64,000 nt of DNA from OFTM10 sp964344055 (GTDB taxonomy: Bacteria; Actinomycetota; Acidimicrobiia; Acidimicrobiales; Aldehydirespiratoraceae), in NCBI GenBank assembly GCA_964344055.1, contig CAYFLT010000002.1:62001-126000 (forward strand). Direction: 5' to 3'. Shown here piece after piece: positions 25,583-34,452 of this stretch (position 1 is its first letter; every line of letters begins with the position of its first letter). The translations under genes were made by a program, and so were the position numbers. The notes beneath the pieces were generated by a model. The model was not told the origin of the DNA, ran no database searches, and saw nothing but the letters and a program-made list of their open reading frames with translations.

Positions 25583-28107
25583 TGTCGGATCGTCAGACCT
25601 CCGGGCTCGGCTTCGTCGGCCAGTCGGTCAAGCGGGTCGAGGACGAGCGGTTCCTGATCGGCCAAGGCCGGTTCGTCGCTGACGTCCAGCCTGAGGGCGG
25701 CCTCCACGCGGTCTTCGTCCGGAGCCCCTTTCCCCACGCCACCATCACGTCGATCGACGTCTCCGCTGCGGCCCGTCACCCGGGCGTGATGCGGATCTTC
25801 ACCGGCGAGGAGATAAACGACGCCTCCCACCCGTTCGTGCCGCTCGCCCCGCAGCCGGGGAGCTACACGCCGCTGTTCCACGCGATGAGCCATGACCGGG
25901 TGCGTCACATCGGCGACCCGGTGGCGTTGATCGTGGCCGAGTCGCGCTATGTCGCCGAGGACGCGGCCGAACTCGTCGACGTCGAGTACGAGATGCTCGA
26001 TGGTGTGGGCTCGATGGATCGAGCTATGCAGTCCGACGCTCCCCAGCTCTGGGACCGAGCGGACGGCAACACGCTCTCGGACTGGACCGACACCTTCGGT
26101 GACATCGACGGCGCCTTCGCACGGGCCGACCGGGTGGTGTCGATCACCCTCGACAGCCACCGCCAGACCAACCAGCCGATGGAGACCCGGGGCACGGTGG
26201 TCGAGGTCGACCCCTCCCAGGGCCCCCACGTCCTCAAGTGGGCGGTGGCGGGGATGACCGTTGCCCAGGGTCGGCTCAGGTCGCTGTGGCGATTCATCCG
26301 GAACAAGCCACGTCGGAAGGCGTTCTTCGCGGCGGCCAAGGAGTTCCGCAAGGCCAACGGCGACGAGCTGAAGAAGCAGGACAACCGGGGGATGCGGGGC
26401 CAGCTCAGGCGCGACTTCTCCCTGCTCAAGCACATGGGGCGGATGGGGCTCGGTGTGCTGGCCGCACCCGACTTCCCGACCGTCACCTCGGTCGACATCG
26501 GCGGCGGGTTCGGGTCGAAGGGCCCGGTCAGCCGAGAGGACATTGCGGTCGCCGTCGCTGCCATGAAGCTGGGCCGCACCGTGCAGTGGATCGAGGATCG
26601 CGTCGAGAACCTGACCGATGGCGGCCAGGCCCGCGAGGAGCGGTTCAACGTCGAGATCGCGGTCGACGACGACGGCACCATGCGCGGCCTGAGGGTGGAC
26701 GCCTTGATCGACGGCGGGGCCTACCCCGGCTTCCCTCTCAGCGCGAACCTCATCACCATGTTCTGGAAGGTGTACATGCCGGGGCCGTACCACTTCGAGG
26801 CCTTCGAGGTGCGTTCCCGAATCGTCGCCACCAACAAGGGCCGAGTCGTGCCGTACCGGGGGCCGTGGGCCAACGAGACGTGGATGCGGGAACGGGCGAT
26901 CGACGCCGTCGCCGCCGAGCTGGGGATGACCCCGGCGGATGTCCGCGCCAAGAACATGATGACCGAGGAGGACGCCCCCGACGCCTTCATCACCGGCCCA
27001 ACGATCGACGAGACCATGTCGACCCGCAAGACGTTCGACCGGGCGCTCGAGTTGATCGACTGGGAGGAGCTGGAGCGGGACAAGACCGACGCGGAGCGTC
27101 GGAACCGGCGTCTCGGGCTCGGCATCGCCAGCTACCACGAGGCCGCGCCGGGCCCGCCGAACTTCGCCGACTCGATGAGTCCGGGGAGTGGTGCGCTGCT
27201 CAAGGAGGACGGCCGGGCCACGATCGAAGCCGACGGCCGAATCGTCATGTACACCTCACAGGTGCCGCACGGCCAGAGCCACCAGACCACCTACAAGCAG
27301 GTGGTGGCCGACGAGTTCGGCGTGTCGATGGACGACGTCGAGATCAACTGGGGCAGCACCGACAAGTCCCAGTTCAGCTTCGTCGGCACCGGCGGCAGCC
27401 GGGGCGGACCACTGGGAGGCGGCGTCATGCGGGCTACGGCTCGTGAGGTGCGCGACCAGGTGGTGGCGCTCGCGGCGGAGCTGCTGGAGGCGGCCAAGGA
27501 CGACATCGAGATCGTCGACGGCAACATCCATGTCTCGGGTGTACCCGCCAAGGGCATCGGCTACGCGGACGTGGCGGCCGAGGCGGCGAAGCGGACCGGG
27601 GTCTCCGCCGGTCCCGTGTTCAGCATCAACATTCCGTACGAGGGAGTGGGCAACGGCGGCTGGTCCTGTGCCACTCATGTGGCGTGGGTCGAGGTCGATC
27701 TCGACACCGGCCAGGTGGAGATCCCTCGCTATCTGGTGGTGGAGGACTGCGGTCCGATCATCAACCCGGCCGTGGTCGACGGCCAGGTGCGGGGTGGTGT
27801 GGCCCAGGGCATCGGGGCGGTGTTCTACGAGAACGCGGTCTACGACGACGATGCGAACCTGCTGACCACCACCTACATGGACTACCTGATCCCCACCGCG
27901 ATGGAGATCCCCGAGGTCGAGATCGAGCACCTCGAGACCCTCACCGAGGGGGAGAACGACTTCCGGGGGGTTGGTGAGGGCGGCATGATCGGTGCGCCGG
28001 CTGCACTCGGCAACGCGGTCTCCGACGCGCTCGGGGTCCAGGTCACCACCCAGTACCTCCCGCCTTCGAAGATCCTCGAACTCGCCGGAGTCATCGAACC
28101 CGACTGA
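25582..28107 (+). CDS. Molybdenum hydroxylase large (molybdopterin-binding) subunit with unusual insertion
   Basis: This 841-residue protein is a xanthine dehydrogenase-family large subunit: GQSVKRVEDERFLIGQGRFV at the N-terminus, SVDIGGGFGSKGPV (about 305), VPYRGPWANE (about 423) and GVGEGGMIGAP near the C-terminus, with the conserved glutamate. It lacks both the form I (AYXCSFR) and form II (AYRGAGR) CO dehydrogenase loops, so it is not CO dehydrogenase. Residues about 227-293 hold a Lys/Arg-rich, mostly helical insertion between the QTNQPMETRG and IGGGFG segments, where relatives have a short linker. The substrate is unknown. A 65-bp repeat array follows the stop. Confidence 0.88.
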   Translation: MSDRQTSGLGFVGQSVKRVEDERFLIGQGRFVADVQPEGGLHAVFVRSPFPHATITSIDVSAAARHPGVMRIFTGEEINDASHPFVPLAPQPGSYTPLFHAMSHDRVRHIGDPVALIVAESRYVAEDAAELVDVEYEMLDGVGSMDRAMQSDAPQLWDRADGNTLSDWTDTFGDIDGAFARADRVVSITLDSHRQTNQPMETRGTVVEVDPSQGPHVLKWAVAGMTVAQGRLRSLWRFIRNKPRRKAFFAAAKEFRKANGDELKKQDNRGMRGQLRRDFSLLKHMGRMGLGVLAAPDFPTVTSVDIGGGFGSKGPVSREDIAVAVAAMKLGRTVQWIEDRVENLTDGGQAREERFNVEIAVDDDGTMRGLRVDALIDGGAYPGFPLSANLITMFWKVYMPGPYHFEAFEVRSRIVATNKGRVVPYRGPWANETWMRERAIDAVAAELGMTPADVRAKNMMTEEDAPDAFITGPTIDETMSTRKTFDRALELIDWEELERDKTDAERRNRRLGLGIASYHEAAPGPPNFADSMSPGSGALLKEDGRATIEADGRIVMYTSQVPHGQSHQTTYKQVVADEFGVSMDDVEINWGSTDKSQFSFVGTGGSRGGPLGGGVMRATAREVRDQVVALAAELLEAAKDDIEIVDGNIHVSGVPAKGIGYADVAAEAAKRTGVSAGPVFSINIPYEGVGNGGWSCATHVAWVEVDLDTGQVEIPRYLVVEDCGPIINPAVVDGQVRGGVAQGIGAVFYENAVYDDDANLLTTTYMDYLIPTAMEIPEVEIEHLETLTEGENDFRGVGEGGMIGAPAALGNAVSDALGVQVTTQYLPPSKILELAGVIEPD

Positions 28108-28108
28108 G

Positions 28109-28332
28109 GTCAAACGCTGGGGGACAGGCACCCGTTTGACCCTTTCGAATCGAGCGTGGACTCCCGGGGGGTCAAACGGGTGCCTGTCCCCCCGACCCGT
28201 TTGACCCTTTCGAATCGAGCGTGGACCTACTGGGGGTCAAACGGGTGCCTGTCCCCCCGACCCGCTTGACCCTTTCGAATCGAGCGTGGACCTACTGGGG
28301 GTCAAACGGGTGCCTGTCCCCCCGTTTGACCT
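28109..28332. repeat. 65-bp tandem repeat array with palindromic core
   Basis: Three near-identical 65-bp units start at 28134, 28199 and 28264, preceded by an inverted partial copy and followed by a short partial copy. Each contains CCCTTTCGAATCGAGCGTGG, then GGGGTCAAACGGG, TGCCTGTCCCC and CCCGTTTGACC. The outer arms GGTCAAACGGG/CCCGTTTGACC pair over 11 bp. The array fills the space between the large molybdenum subunit and a TetR gene. Units 2 and 3 differ at few positions, so the duplication is recent. Confidence 0.85.
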
Positions 28333-28334
28333 TG

Positions 28335-28372
28335 ACTGAACATCTGTTTAACATACTGAACATGAGTTCAGT
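28335..28372. promoter_or_regulatory. TetR operator and leaderless promoter
   Basis: ACTGAACAT occurs at 28335 and again 20 bp later at 28355; the second forms a perfect 7-bp inverted repeat, ACTGAAC-ATGA-GTTCAGT (28355-28372), covering the start codon. A TAACAT -10 box (28349-28354) lies between them, seven bases before the ATG at 28362. This arrangement suits autorepression by the TetR protein. Confidence 0.6.
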
Positions 28373-28964
28373 CTCGGATCTGACGGCCGCGGCGCGGATT
28401 CGCGACGTGGCACTCGACCAGCTCGGTCGGTTCGGCGCTGGGGGCGTCACCGTCCGGGCCATCGCGGAAGCCGCCGGGGTCTCACCCGGCCTCGTCATCC
28501 ACCACTTCGGCTCGAAAGCCGGACTGGTCGACGCCGTCGAGGATCACCTCATCGAGCGGCTCACCGTGCATCTCGAGGCCGTCGTCACCCGCGGCGATGT
28601 CAGCGGGGCGATGGCGGCGATCGTCGAGATGACAGACGAGAACGCCCTCGTCACCTACCTGGCCCGGTCGCTGGCCGAGGGAGGGCCGGCCGGCGACTCC
28701 CTCTTCGATCGGCTCTACGACCTCAGCGTCGACTTCCTCGACACCGCCATCGCGGCCGGCATCTGTCGACCGGTCGACGACAGGGAGGCGCGCGCCGTCA
28801 TGTTGCTGGTCGAGGATCTCGGCTCCCTCCTGCTCCGCCACCACATCCGTCGAGCTCTCGGCGTGGACCCATGGGAGCCCGCGGGGATGGAGCGGATCGC
28901 CGCGGTCAGCCTCGACGTCAAGACCCGTGCCCTTCTCGACTTCCCCACAGGAGATGTCTCGTGA
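28362..28964 (+). CDS. TetR-family regulator of the ABC transporter operon
   Basis: This 200-residue TetR protein has the helix-turn-helix at about residues 20-62 (VTVRAIAEAAGVSPGLVIHHFGSKAGLVDAV) and a C-terminal ligand domain. The ATG at 28362 is chosen because an earlier in-frame ATG would translate the repeat array. The stop overlaps the GTG of the ABC ATPase gene (GTGA), so regulator and transporter form one transcript, controlled by the palindrome over the start codon. The inducer is probably a transported compound. Confidence 0.88.
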   Translation: MSSVSDLTAAARIRDVALDQLGRFGAGGVTVRAIAEAAGVSPGLVIHHFGSKAGLVDAVEDHLIERLTVHLEAVVTRGDVSGAMAAIVEMTDENALVTYLARSLAEGGPAGDSLFDRLYDLSVDFLDTAIAAGICRPVDDREARAVMLLVEDLGSLLLRHHIRRALGVDPWEPAGMERIAAVSLDVKTRALLDFPTGDVS

Positions 28965-29653
28965 CCGCAACCGCTCAGCCGATCGTGCGCCTCCGTCGCG
29001 CCGTCCGTTCATACGGCGAAGGCGCGACCAGGGTCGACGCCCTCGCCGGTGTCGATCTCGACATCCACCGAGGTGAGTACGTGGTACTCCTCGGGCCATC
29101 CGGCTCCGGAAAGACCACCCTGCTCAACGTGATCGGCGGGATCGACACACTCACCGGCGGCGAGGTGGAGGTGGGCGGGTCGTCGATCGGCGACCTCGAC
29201 CGCAAGGCGCTCACCGCGTTCCGCCGCGACAACGTCGCTTTCATCTTCCAGCTCTACAACCTCGTCCCCACCCTCACCGCGCTCGAGAACGTGCAGCTCA
29301 TCGCCGAGCTCACCGGCGGCGGGGTCGACCGAGCCACCGAGGCGCTGACCGAAGTCGGACTCGGTGAGCATCTCGACCGGTTCCCGTCGGAGCTGTCCGG
29401 TGGTCAGCAGCAGCGCGTGGCGGTCGCCCGGGCGTTGGCGAAGGACACGCCCGTCCTCTTGTGCGACGAGCCGACCGGCGCGCTCGACCAGGCGTCGGGA
29501 CAGCAGGTGCTCGATCTGCTCGACGAGCTCAACGGCGAGCACGACGCCACGATCGTGCTGGTCACCCACGATTCGTCGATCGCGGATCGGGTCGACCGGG
29601 TCAGCGCGATGGTCGACGGACGCATCGACACCGACACCGGTGCCTCGCGATGA
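28961..29653 (+). CDS. ABC transporter ATP-binding protein (LolD/MacB type)
   Basis: This 230-residue ATPase has Walker A GPSGSGKTTLLNVIGG (about 43-58), the Q-loop FIFQLYNLVPTLTALENV, the signature LSGGQQQRVAVARAL (about 146), Walker B VLLCDEPTGALD (about 167) and the H-loop LVTHDSS. The pattern FQLYNLVPTLTALENV is typical of the LolD/MacB/FtsE subfamily that works with FtsX-fold permeases. It overlaps both neighbours by 4 bases. Confidence 0.93.
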   Translation: MTATAQPIVRLRRAVRSYGEGATRVDALAGVDLDIHRGEYVVLLGPSGSGKTTLLNVIGGIDTLTGGEVEVGGSSIGDLDRKALTAFRRDNVAFIFQLYNLVPTLTALENVQLIAELTGGGVDRATEALTEVGLGEHLDRFPSELSGGQQQRVAVARALAKDTPVLLCDEPTGALDQASGQQVLDLLDELNGEHDATIVLVTHDSSIADRVDRVSAMVDGRIDTDTGASR

Positions 29654-31979
29654 ACCGTCTGCTCCGGCGGAAGCTCCGGCGGGACCTGCGGCGTCGTCGG
29701 GCCCAGGTGATCGCGGTTTCGCTCACCGTGTTCGTCGGGATCATGGTGGCGGTCCTCACAGCCGGGATGGCCTCGAACCTCGGCGACTCCTACGACCTCA
29801 CATACGTACGAACCTCCTTCGCGGACGCCTGGATCAGCGGCGGCGCCCCGACCCTCGGCACCGAGCTGTGGGCGATCGACGGTGTCGACCGGGTCGAGAT
29901 CCGCACGAGCGGCGAGATCGGCGTCGAGTTCACCGATCGGCCGATCCGCACTCGGGTGCAGGGGGTGGCGGTGTCGACGACGCTCAACCAGCTCGTCATC
30001 ACCGAGGGTCGGGCTGTCGATCCGGCGGGTGACGGCGTCGTGCTGGAGGAGCACACCGCCGACAACTTCGGGCTCGGTCCGGGCGACACGATCACCGTCT
30101 CCGGGTTCGGGCCGGTCGAGATCGTCGGTGTGGGGGCCTCGCCGGAGTGGCTGTGGGTCGCCCCGAGTCAGCAGGAACTCATCGTCGACCTCGACGAGTT
30201 CGGAGTGGTGTACGCGCCGGAGCATCTGGCGGCCACCTGGCTGCCGGAATCCGAGCAGTTGGTCGTGGCGGTGCAGGACCACGATCCTGACGTGGTCGAC
30301 AACGTGGCTCGGGCCGCGATCCTCGCCGGCGCCGGTGAGGTCGTCACCCGCGACGACCACCCGTCGAACCAGGCGCTCAAGGCAGACCTCGAAGGCTTCG
30401 AGGAGCTGGCGCTGATGTTCCCTGTGCTCTTCCTGTTCGCGGCCGGGCTGGCCACCGCAGTACTGCTGAGCCGTCTCGTGACTCAGCAGCGGCCCGAGAT
30501 CGGCATGCTTCGGGCCAACGGCTACGGCCGCGGCACGATCCAGCGCCACTACTCCTGGTACGGCGTGGTCGTCGCCCTTCTCGGTGCCATCCCGGCAGTC
30601 CCCGCGGGGATCTATCTCGGCTGGCTTGCCACCGATGCCTATACGGGTTTCCTCGGGATCCCGTTCGCTTCGCGCCAGGTGGAGCTGACGGCGCCGACGG
30701 TCGCGGTCGTCGCGTCGCTCGTGGTCGGCGGCCTCGCCGGATTCGCGTCGGCGCGCCGTGCGGTTGCGATCGATCCGGCCGAGGCCATGCGGCCGGGCGG
30801 TGGTTCGGTTGCGGGGAAGCACAGCTTCCTGGAACGAGCGCTTCCCCGCCGGGCGCCCAACTGGATGCGGATGGGGGTGCGGAACCTCCATCGCGCGCCC
30901 GGTCGCTCGGTCACGACCGCCCTCGGCATCGTGTTGGCGCTTCTCTTGACGGTGACGGCGTTCGTGCTGCAGGACACCGTCGACAACCTGTTCGTCGTGC
31001 AGTTCGAACGGACCGACCTGCGTGGCCTCGTGGTCGAGTTCGACGATGGAGGGGACGACCTCGTCACCCGAATCGAGGCCGTCGACGGTGTCTCGGTGGT
31101 GGAGCCCCACTTCGAGCAGGGCGCGGCGCTGCTCACCCTCGACGGAATCGTGGCAGAGCGGCTTCAGGTCTACGCCGCGGGCACCCGCCTCCACGACTTC
31201 GAGGCGGTCGGCGGGCTTCCCACCGACGGCCTGATCGTCTCGGCCCGAGCCGCGGGCCACCTCGATGTCGAGGTCGGGGACCTCGTCGAGATGCGGGCGA
31301 TCGACGGGACCGTCGGGACCTTCCCGGTGGCCGGAGTGATCCGGGNNNNNNNNNNNNNNNNNNNNNNNNNNNNNNNNNNNNNNNNNNNNNNNNNNNNNNN
31401 TCGGCCGATGCGTGGGAGTCGATCGGTGGGTCGCCGCCCCACTCGGTTGCGGTGGGACTCGTCGATCGTGATCGCCACGACGAGGTACGGGATGCCGTCG
31501 CAGAGATCGAGGGCATCACCCGGATCACCGACCAGGTCGCCACCGCGGACCGGGCCAAGGAGCTGTTGGCGGCCAGCCGATTCTTCGTCGGCCTGGTGCT
31601 CGTGCTGGCGGTCGTGATGGCAGTGGCGCTGATCTTCAACGCGCTCACCGTCACCATCGGTGAACGGGAGACCGAGGTGGCAACGCTCCAGGCCAACGGG
31701 GTGAGCCGCTCGTGGGTCCGGCGTGCCATCACCGCTGAAAACCTGGTCAATGTCAGCCTCGGCGCGGTCCCGGGGCTGGTCATCGGCTGGGTGTCGGCCG
31801 GCGTGTTCGTCCGGTCGTTCTCGACCGAGCAGTTCCGGTTCGATCCGATCCTGCGCCCGACCTCGGTCGTGTGGGCGGTGGTGCTGCTGGGGATCTGCGC
31901 CCTCGTCGCCCAGATCCCCGGTCTCCGCCGCCTCGACCGGCTCGACCTCGCCGCCAAGGTCCGCGAACGAGCGCTGTGA
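29650..31979 (+). CDS. FtsX-fold ABC transporter permease (assembly gap inside)
   Basis: A permease of about 770 residues with a duplicated MacB/FtsX architecture. It has a first TM helix (VIAVSLTVFVGIMVAVLTAG), a large extracytoplasmic domain and a three-helix block with ATAVLLSRLVTQQRPEIGMLRA. A second first-helix region (VTTALGIVLALLLTVTAF), a second periplasmic domain and the final block VALIFNALTVTIGERETEVATLQANGVSR follow. It likely exports lipids, lipoproteins or drugs, or transmits force. The 55-N gap at 31346-31400 lies in the second external domain; the frame differs on either side, so the gap length is estimated. The ATG overlaps the ATPase stop. Confidence 0.88.
31346..31400. other. 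Assembly gap (55 N) in the permease gene
   Basis: The reading frame changes across the gap, so its length is only an estimate. Confidence 0.95.
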
Positions 31980-31991
31980 CCGGGGCGCGCC

Positions 31992-32034
31992 AACCTGACT
32001 CACTTCTGAACCCGGAGGCGAAGTGAGTCAGGTT
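31992..32034. terminator. Long perfect hairpin between permease and CoA transferase genes
   Basis: Fifteen-base arms AACCTGACTCACTTC and GAAGTGAGTCAGGTT pair perfectly around a 13-base loop, 12 bases after the permease stop. There is no U-tract. It may act as a terminator or be one more mobile palindromic element. Confidence 0.55.
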
Positions 32035-32070
32035 CTGGGCCGGGCCGGGTTGGTGGCATGATCGGTCGCC

Positions 32071-32771
32071 ATGCCACCGCTCGACGGGCTTCGGGTACTC
32101 GATCTCACTGGTGACGCCGGCCGCTTCGCGACCAAGCTCAACCGGGAGTTCGGCGCTGACGTCGTCCGGCTGACCGCCGCCGGCTCACCCGGCGAGCGGT
32201 TGGCCGATCCGGCCGCTGCCGCGCGCGGTGGCACCCTCGACTGGTGGTACGACGGGGGCAAGCGGCGTCACCTCGTCGACCTCGACCATGACGATGGCGT
32301 CGCTGCCTACCGGGCGGTCGCCCAGCGGGCCGACCTGATCGTCGAGACCACCCGCCCGGGCCTCCTCGCCGACCGTGGGATCGACCNNNNNNNNNNNNNN
32401 NNNNGCGCCTGGTCCAGGTGTCGATCACCCCGTTCGGCCGGACCGGCCCCCGAGCCGGTTGGCAGATATCGGACCTCGTGGCTGCTGCGACGGGCGGGGT
32501 GCTGTCGTGCACTGGTCTGCCGGACCGGCCGCTCAACCTGTGGGGTCGCCAGAACTACAACTTCGCCTCGTTCAACGCGGTGATCGCCGGGCTGGCGGCG
32601 GTGCGGGCCGCGGACCTCGACGGGAAGGGACGGCACGTCGACGTGTCGGTGCAGGAAGCCGTCGTCTCGACCGTCGAGCAGATCCTCTTCCATTACTTCT
32701 ACGACGAGCACCTGCCGCGCAACGAGCGGATTGCTCCCCGGCAGGGGGCACTGCACTGGTTGCGGGTGTGA
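32071..32771 (+). CDS. Two-domain family III CoA transferase, N-terminal fragment (frameshifted)
   Basis: The fragment starts MPPLDGLRVLDLTGDAGRF, a CaiB/BaiF N-terminus, passes an 18-N gap (32387-32404) and continues with LVQVSITPFGRTGP, WQISDLVAAATGG (which keeps the catalytic-type Asp) and GKGRHVDVSVQEAV. It stops at 32769-32771 after GALHWLRV. The remainder of this same domain is encoded in another frame by the next entry, so the break lies inside domain 1. A stretch of roughly ten to fifteen residues expected before VMITSSP also seems lost. The cause is either an assembly deletion or a true frameshift. The start is probably leaderless (CATGAT eight bases before the ATG). Confidence 0.75.
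32387..32404. other. Assembly gap (18 N) in the CoA transferase gene
   Basis: The frame before the gap differs from the frame after it, although 18 is a multiple of three, so the gap length is not exact. Confidence 0.95.
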
Positions 32772-34393
32772 TGATGATCACCTCGTCGCCCGGAGGCCGG
32801 GCAATCATCGAATGGATGGTCGACGAGGGCCACGAGCCGGCCGTGCCCTTGCTCGACATCCCGGTTGCCGAGCTGCCCCAGCGAATCGACGACATCATGA
32901 CTGCCATCCGGTCGTTCGTCGCCCCCCGGTTCCGGACCGAGCTGTGGGAGCAGGCCCAGACCCGACGCTGCGCCCTCGCCGATGTGCGCTCCCTGGCGGA
33001 GGTCGTCGACAGCCCCCAACACGATCACCGGCACTTCTTCGCCGACGTACTTGCGGGGGAGACTTCGGTTCGCATGCCCGCGCGGATGACACGTATGGCG
33101 CGCGGAACGGTGCCGCCCGCGCCACCGGCCGATTCCGAAACCCCCCTGTCGGAGATCCTGGACGAATGGCCGGCGCGGGAGCGGCCGGCCCCGTCAGTGT
33201 CCGACGGGCCGACCGCGCGGCCACTCGACGGGATCAGGGTGGCCGACTTCTCCTGGGTGCTCGCCGGGCCCGCCTGCACCCGAATGCTGGGTGACCTCGG
33301 CGCGGATGTCGTCAAGGTGCAGCACGCGCCCCGGGCATCGGTGGTGAATCAACCCCAGCATCCCTTCTACCCGACCTGGAACCGGTCGAAGCGGAGCGCC
33401 TCGCTCAACATGGCCCATCCCGAGGCGAAGGAGCTCGCCCGCCGGCTGGTCCAACAGTCCGATGTGGTGGTCGAGAACTTCAGTGCCGGCGTGTTCGCAT
33501 CCTGGGGGCTCGACTGGGAGTCGATGCGAGCGCTCAATCCCCGCCTCGTCTACGTGACCATGAGCGGCTGTGGCCACGACGGGCCGTGGAGCCATGTCCT
33601 CTCCTATGCCCCGACCGTGCACGCGTTGAGCGGGCTCGCCCACCTGACCAACTTCTCGGACCGGGGCGACCTGGGCCCGGGCTTCTCGCTCGGTGACCAT
33701 CTCGCGGGCTACGCGGCCGCCAGCGCCGTCCTGGCCGCACTCCACGAGCGGGAGCGCACCGGCGAGGGCCAGTTGGTCGATCTCGCCCAGGTCGAGGTCA
33801 GCACCTACACCGCGGGTCCCGGGATCATCGAGCACTTCGCCACCGAGTCCACCCCCGAACCCGCAGGCAACCGTGACGGCTTGCACGATCACGTCCCCAA
33901 TGAGGTGTACCGCGCCTCCGACGGCGACTTCGTGGCGGTGACGATCACCGATGGACCGCAGTGGGATGCCCTCGCCGCGGTGGTCGGCCCTTCGCTCGCC
34001 GACCCCGTTCTCCGGAGTGAGACGGTCCGCCGCGACCGGCGAGCCGATGTCGACGCGGCCGTGGCTGAGTGGGTGGCCGGCCGCAACTCGAACGCGGCGA
34101 TGATGGAGCTCCAGGCGGCCGGTGTGCCGGCGGGAGCCGTGCTCGACGCTGCGGCCCTGTTCGAGCGAGATCCCCAGCTGGCGGCCCGCGACTTCTGGCA
34201 ATCGCTCGAGAACGACGCGTTCGGTCGTCGACCGGCCGACACGTTCCCGGCCCTGTTCGACGGGCGGCGAATCAACTCGCCGAGGGCGGCACCGAGCTAC
34301 ATCGGCGAACAGAACTTCGACGTCTGGGACGAGGTCGCCGGACTCGACGCGGAGGCCGTGGCGCTCGGGATGGCGACTGGACTCTTCGAGTAG
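32771..34393 (+). CDS. Two-domain family III CoA transferase, C-terminal part
   Basis: These 540 residues begin with the rest of domain 1 (MMITSSPGGRAIIEWMVDEG to about residue 150). A second complete CaiB/BaiF domain follows: PLDGIRVADFSWVLAGPACTRMLGDLGADVVKVQ, LNMAHPEAKELARRLV and GEGQLVDLAQVEV. In domain 2 the usual catalytic Asp site reads LSYAPTVHALSGL, with Ala in its place, so domain 1 is probably the active one. The ATG at 32771 overlaps the upstream stop (TGATG), but reinitiation there would split one domain in two, so this is better read as the second half of a broken gene. Such fused transferases move CoA between acyl-CoA and carboxylic acids. Confidence 0.8.
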   Translation: MMITSSPGGRAIIEWMVDEGHEPAVPLLDIPVAELPQRIDDIMTAIRSFVAPRFRTELWEQAQTRRCALADVRSLAEVVDSPQHDHRHFFADVLAGETSVRMPARMTRMARGTVPPAPPADSETPLSEILDEWPARERPAPSVSDGPTARPLDGIRVADFSWVLAGPACTRMLGDLGADVVKVQHAPRASVVNQPQHPFYPTWNRSKRSASLNMAHPEAKELARRLVQQSDVVVENFSAGVFASWGLDWESMRALNPRLVYVTMSGCGHDGPWSHVLSYAPTVHALSGLAHLTNFSDRGDLGPGFSLGDHLAGYAAASAVLAALHERERTGEGQLVDLAQVEVSTYTAGPGIIEHFATESTPEPAGNRDGLHDHVPNEVYRASDGDFVAVTITDGPQWDALAAVVGPSLADPVLRSETVRRDRRADVDAAVAEWVAGRNSNAAMMELQAAGVPAGAVLDAAALFERDPQLAARDFWQSLENDAFGRRPADTFPALFDGRRINSPRAAPSYIGEQNFDVWDEVAGLDAEAVALGMATGLFE

Positions 34394-34452
34394 CAGCGTC
34401 GTCTTCGGGTGGGGATTCCCGACGGCGGGGCATCAGCTGGTACGAAGTCGCC

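Noticed and set aside
24222..28107. Aerobic CO dehydrogenase operon (coxMSL)
   Set aside because: The gene order fits, but the large subunit has VPYRGPWANE instead of the AYXCSFR loop needed for the Mo-Cu site.
28109..28332. Possible CRISPR array
   Set aside because: The whole 65-bp unit is repeated, including what would be spacers, and no cas gene is near.
28221..28361. N-terminal extension of the TetR protein
   Set aside because: It would translate the repeat array; a promoter and operator sit directly before the ATG at 28362.
32760..32780. Programmed frameshift or stop-start coupling at gTGATGATG in the CoA transferase
   Set aside because: The break falls inside one domain and residues expected there are missing, so neither slippage nor reinitiation would restore a whole protein.
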